Program-made: the position numbers and the translations under genes
Notes under the pieces: generated by a model
Told to the model about the DNA's origin: nothing
Database searches by the model: none
What the model saw: only the letters and a program-made list of their open reading frames with translations
From: Clostridia bacterium
GTDB lineage: Bacteria > Bacillota > Clostridia > Oscillospirales > CAG-272
Direction of reading: 5' to 3'
NCBI GenBank assembly: GCA_017399105.1
Contig: JAFQEJ010000003.1
Span: forward strand, 124,864 to 188,863
DNA: 64,000 bases
Shown here: in pieces, positions 61,508 through 64,000 of the stretch
How the letters are laid out: every line of letters starts with the position of its first letter
Numbering within the stretch: the stretch's first letter is position 1

Positions 61508-61536
61508 ATTATACCACAAGAAAGGATCGAAGTCAA
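61508..61536 (-). promoter_or_regulatory. Promoter of the GH2 gene
   Basis: Minus strand TTGACT (61531-61536), 17 bases, TATAAT (61508-61513). Confidence 0.8.
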
Positions 61537-61648
61537 TGCGGTTATCATTAATCCCGAATTGTATTAACATCTGCCCAAAACATGCAATGAATATTTATAC
61601 ATTTTCTACAAAAGCATCATAACGTTTCCATAAATTTCATGTCACCAC

Positions 61649-61677
61649 TTGACTTCATTGTTCTAATGCGATAAAAT
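61649..61677 (+). promoter_or_regulatory. Promoter of the paaK operon
   Basis: TTGACT (61649-61654), 17 bases, TAAAAT (61672-61677). The gap 61439-61736 holds only this and the divergent GH2 promoter. Confidence 0.75.
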
Positions 61678-61736
61678 ATATATACATTTATATCTTCCGC
61701 TCAGCGTGATATGACCAACAGAAAGGATGATGATAT

Positions 61737-63044
61737 ATGGAACAAAGATATTATCAAAAAGAATTTGAAACCATGCCCCTTGAAGAAATGCGAAAACTTC
61801 AATCGGAAAAGCTGGTCAAGCAGGTAAAACACGTTTATGATAACGTCCCCTACTACCGCAATCTGATGGATGAAAAGGGTGTTAAGCCCGAAGATATCAA
61901 GGGAATCGACGATCTTCACCTGCTTCCCTTCCTCACCAAAGCCGACCTGCGCGACGCTTACCCCTACGGTCTGCTGGCTAAGCCCCTTGAGGAATGTGTA
62001 CGTATTCAGTCCACCTCGGGTACCACCGGCCGCCGCGTCGTTGCGTTCTATACCCAGAAGGACGTGGATCTCTGGGAGGACTGCTGTGCCCGTGCCATCA
62101 TCGCGGCAGGCGGAACCAATAAGGATGTCTGCCAGGTTGCCTATGGCTACGGTCTTTTCACAGGCGGTCCCGGTCTCAACGGCGGTTCTCACCGCGTGGG
62201 ATGCCTGACTCTGCCCATGTCCTCGGGTAACACCGAGCGTCAGATTCAGTTCATGACAGACCTCAGCGCCACCATCCTCTGCTGTACCCCCTCCTATGCC
62301 GCCTACATCGGCGAGACACTGAAGGAAATGGGCTACGGTCCCGATGATATCCCACTGAAGGCAGGCATCTTCGGTGCAGAGCCCTGGACAGAGGAAATGC
62401 GCTGCGGTATCGAGGAAACCCTCGGCATCAAGGCTTACGATATCTACGGTCTTACCGAGACCTCCGGCCCAGGCGTATCCTTCGAGTGCGAGGAACAGAC
62501 CGGCATGCATGTCAACGAGGACCACTTCTATGCCGAGATCATCGATCCCGACACCGGCGAGGTTCTCCCCGAAGGCTCCAAGGGTGAGCTGGTCTTCACC
62601 TCTCTTGACAAGGAAGCCTTCCCCCTGCTCCGCTACCGTACCCGCGATATCTGCGTACTCTCCCGCAAAAAGTGCTCCTGCGGCAGAACGCTGATCAAAA
62701 TGTCAAAGCCCATGGGCAGAACCGACGACATGCTGATCATCCGCGGTGTCAACGTATTCCCCAGCCAGATTGAAACCGTTCTTCTCAACGAAGGCTACCA
62801 GCCCAACTATCAGATCGTGGTTGACCGAGTGAACAACACCGACACCTTCGAGGTCAACGTGGAAATGACTCCCGAGCAGTTCACCGATAAGGTCAGCGAG
62901 GTTCTCGCCAAGGAAAAGGCTCTTGCAAATGCCATGAAAACCATGCTCGGCATCAATCCCGCCGTTCATCTTGTGGCACCCAAGACCATCGTCCGCAGCG
63001 AAGGTAAGGCTGTCCGCGTCATCGACAAGCGCAAATTGGTTTAA
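61737..63044 (+). CDS. paaK: Phenylacetate-CoA ligase
   Basis: A 435-residue adenylate-forming enzyme that makes aryl-CoA from an aryl acid, ATP and CoA. The AMP-binding motif is STSGTTGRRVVAFYT; other marks are YGYGLFTGGPGLNGGSHRVG, AYDIYGLTETSGPGVSFEC, LLRYRTRDICVLSRKKCSCG, MGRTDDMLIIRGVNVFPSQI. Length and motifs are those of PaaK. In anaerobes this gene with an ACT-domain partner commonly accompanies oxidative metabolism of aromatic amino acids. Cotranscribed with the ACT gene 21 bases downstream. Confidence 0.93.
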   Translation: MEQRYYQKEFETMPLEEMRKLQSEKLVKQVKHVYDNVPYYRNLMDEKGVKPEDIKGIDDLHLLPFLTKADLRDAYPYGLLAKPLEECVRIQSTSGTTGRRVVAFYTQKDVDLWEDCCARAIIAAGGTNKDVCQVAYGYGLFTGGPGLNGGSHRVGCLTLPMSSGNTERQIQFMTDLSATILCCTPSYAAYIGETLKEMGYGPDDIPLKAGIFGAEPWTEEMRCGIEETLGIKAYDIYGLTETSGPGVSFECEEQTGMHVNEDHFYAEIIDPDTGEVLPEGSKGELVFTSLDKEAFPLLRYRTRDICVLSRKKCSCGRTLIKMSKPMGRTDDMLIIRGVNVFPSQIETVLLNEGYQPNYQIVVDRVNNTDTFEVNVEMTPEQFTDKVSEVLAKEKALANAMKTMLGINPAVHLVAPKTIVRSEGKAVRVIDKRKLV

Positions 63045-63065
63045 TTTCAGAAAGGAGCTTTTGTT

Positions 63066-63497
63066 ATGGCAATCAAACAGTTAACCGTCTTTGTACCCAA
63101 CAGACAGGGCACCCTCGTATCGATTACAAACACACTTGCCGCACATAATATCAACATCCGCGCCCTTTCCATCGCAGAGACCGAGGAATTCGGTATTCTC
63201 CGTCTGATCGTCAACGACGAAGCCACCGCCGAGCGCACCCTCGCCGAGGCAGACTATCTGATCAAGGTTGTCGATGTTGTCGGCGTTAAGATCGGAGATG
63301 AGCCGGGCAAGCTCACCGCCGCCCTTGATGTGCTCGACAAGGCAGGCATCAACATGGAATACCTCTACGCTTTCATGGCACGTACCGAAAAGCACGCTTA
63401 TGTGGTTCTCCGCGTTGAGGATAATGCTGTCGCTGAAAATGCGCTGGTAAATGCCGGCTTCCATCTCGTCACCGAGGCAGACGTCAACAAGCTGTAA
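63066..63497 (+). CDS. Protein with tandem ACT domains
   Basis: A 143-residue protein made of two ACT domains: residues 3-70 (LTVFVPNRQGTLVSITNTLA, NIRALSIAETEEFGILRLIV) and 72-140 (VVGVKIGDEPGKLTAALDVL, GINMEYLYAFMARTEKHAYV). ACT domains bind amino acids; stand-alone tandem ACT proteins next to PaaK probably sense aromatic or branched amino acids. AAAGGAG precedes the ATG. Confidence 0.92.
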   Translation: MAIKQLTVFVPNRQGTLVSITNTLAAHNINIRALSIAETEEFGILRLIVNDEATAERTLAEADYLIKVVDVVGVKIGDEPGKLTAALDVLDKAGINMEYLYAFMARTEKHAYVVLRVEDNAVAENALVNAGFHLVTEADVNKL

Positions 63498-63514
63498 AAC
63501 ACCGATATAAAGAT

Positions 63515-63557
63515 AAATCCGCACCGGGAGGAAAACCTCTTCGGTGCGGATTTTTAT
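63515..63557. terminator. Terminator of the paaK operon
   Basis: AAATCCGCACCG (63515-63526) pairs with CGGTGCGGATTT (63542-63553), followed by TTTAT; AT-rich on the left as well. Confidence 0.9.
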
Positions 63558-63574
63558 GTTATGTACAGCTTAAA

Positions 63575-64000
63575 TCAGTTGTTCTTATCGAGTGTTTCGT
63601 ATGCCTTATCCATCTGCTTGGTGTAGGAGGAAAGCTGCTTTTCCCAGCTGGATACGAAATCGTTCTTCTTTGCGATAACGCGGTTGATGATATGCTGACC
63701 AATGGTGGAACGATAGATACCGATGAGATAGTCAGTGCAGATACTGTCGCGGACGATGTCGATAACCTGACCGGACTGAGAGTCGCGGACATATTTGGCC
63801 TTGAGAGCATCCTCATAGTAGGTAGGAGTTACATTGTAGTAGCTGTAGTAGGAGAGTGCTTCGATAACTGCGGTAGCACGTTCGGGTTCTTTATTCGTGG
63901 TGGGAATAACAATCCACTTGGTTCCGCTGGGGTTCAGGTCGGAAACGTAATTCTCCTGCTCTTCATCCAGTTTGAACATGGGAAGGATACCGTAATCAGA
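63575..64000 (-). CDS. Extracellular solute-binding protein (SBP-D), C-terminal part only
   Basis: The frame runs in from the right edge of the window; the gene starts outside. The visible 141 residues include SDYGILPMFKLDEEQENYVS, matching the hinge region of SBP-A to SBP-C, then PTTNKEPERATAVIEALSYY and a charged helical tail. It is the fifth member of this family in the window. The internal ATG at 63979 is within the motif and is not a start. Confidence 0.85.
   Translation of the reverse strand, partial: SDYGILPMFKLDEEQENYVSDLNPSGTKWIVIPTTNKEPERATAVIEALSYYSYYNVTPTYYEDALKAKYVRDSQSGQVIDIVRDSICTDYLIGIYRSTIGQHIINRVIAKKNDFVSSWEKQLSSYTKQMDKAYETLDKNN

Noticed and set aside
1..64000. CRISPR arrays, tRNA or rRNA genes, T-box leaders, transposases, phage genes
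   Set aside because: No regularly spaced repeats, tRNA-like cloverleaf, T-box sequence or transposase/integrase motif was found by reading both strands.

Overview
The window looks like the chromosome of an uncultured gut-type member of the Clostridia (Bacillota), most likely Oscillospirales or Christensenellales. The pointers are Gram-positive style Shine-Dalgarno sites (AAGGAGG), many TTGACA-17-TATAAT promoters, RNase J, a LytTR/DUF3021 pair, XRE regulators fused to membrane domains, a sigma/DUF4179 anti-sigma pair, CadD, GlpP, an L-box lysine riboswitch and a large set of lipoprotein solute-binding proteins. I found no tRNA, rRNA, CRISPR array, transposase or phage gene. Taxonomy is inference.

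Layout. 0-9.8 kb is housekeeping-like: DMT transporter, LytTR/DUF3021, RNase J, a small conserved protein, PnuC behind a structured leader, a lipoprotein, an XRE membrane regulator, an aldo/keto reductase, a frameshifted small gene and a MATE exporter. 9.9-14.6 kb holds a sigma/anti-sigma pair, a nitrilase-GDPD fusion and fucO. 14.8-16.6 kb is an AT-rich insert with a secreted protein and a lipoprotein. 16.6-26.5 kb carries small accessory genes and three copies of a ~160-bp structured repeat, each placed between convergent genes.

26.5-61.4 kb is an accessory carbohydrate region: AraC regulators, two glycyl radical enzymes (GREs), several solute-binding lipoproteins without permeases, a GH38 alpha-mannosidase, a GH2 beta-mannosidase-like enzyme, a heparinase II/III-like protein, a GH99-like/WbsX protein, and dehydrogenase/Gfo-Idh genes. 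Embedded in it are a four-gene glycerol-3-phosphate oxidation operon (two flavoproteins, DUF1667, GlpP) with a terminator in its leader, and a lysine-riboswitch-controlled ABC transporter. The binding protein of that transporter appears to be circularly permuted: its lobe 2 sequence comes before lobe 1. 56.7-58.8 kb is a block of gene remnants fused in frame (AraC cupin, sugar hydrolase, UroD-like protein with an internal deletion and a stop, binding-protein tail).

The right end has a phenylacetate-CoA ligase/ACT-domain pair and the 3' part of another solute-binding protein.

Functional links I infer: two GDPD genes and the glycerol-3-phosphate operon suggest use of glycerophosphodiesters; GH38 plus GH2 suggest mannoside degradation; the AraC genes probably control their neighbouring sugar genes.
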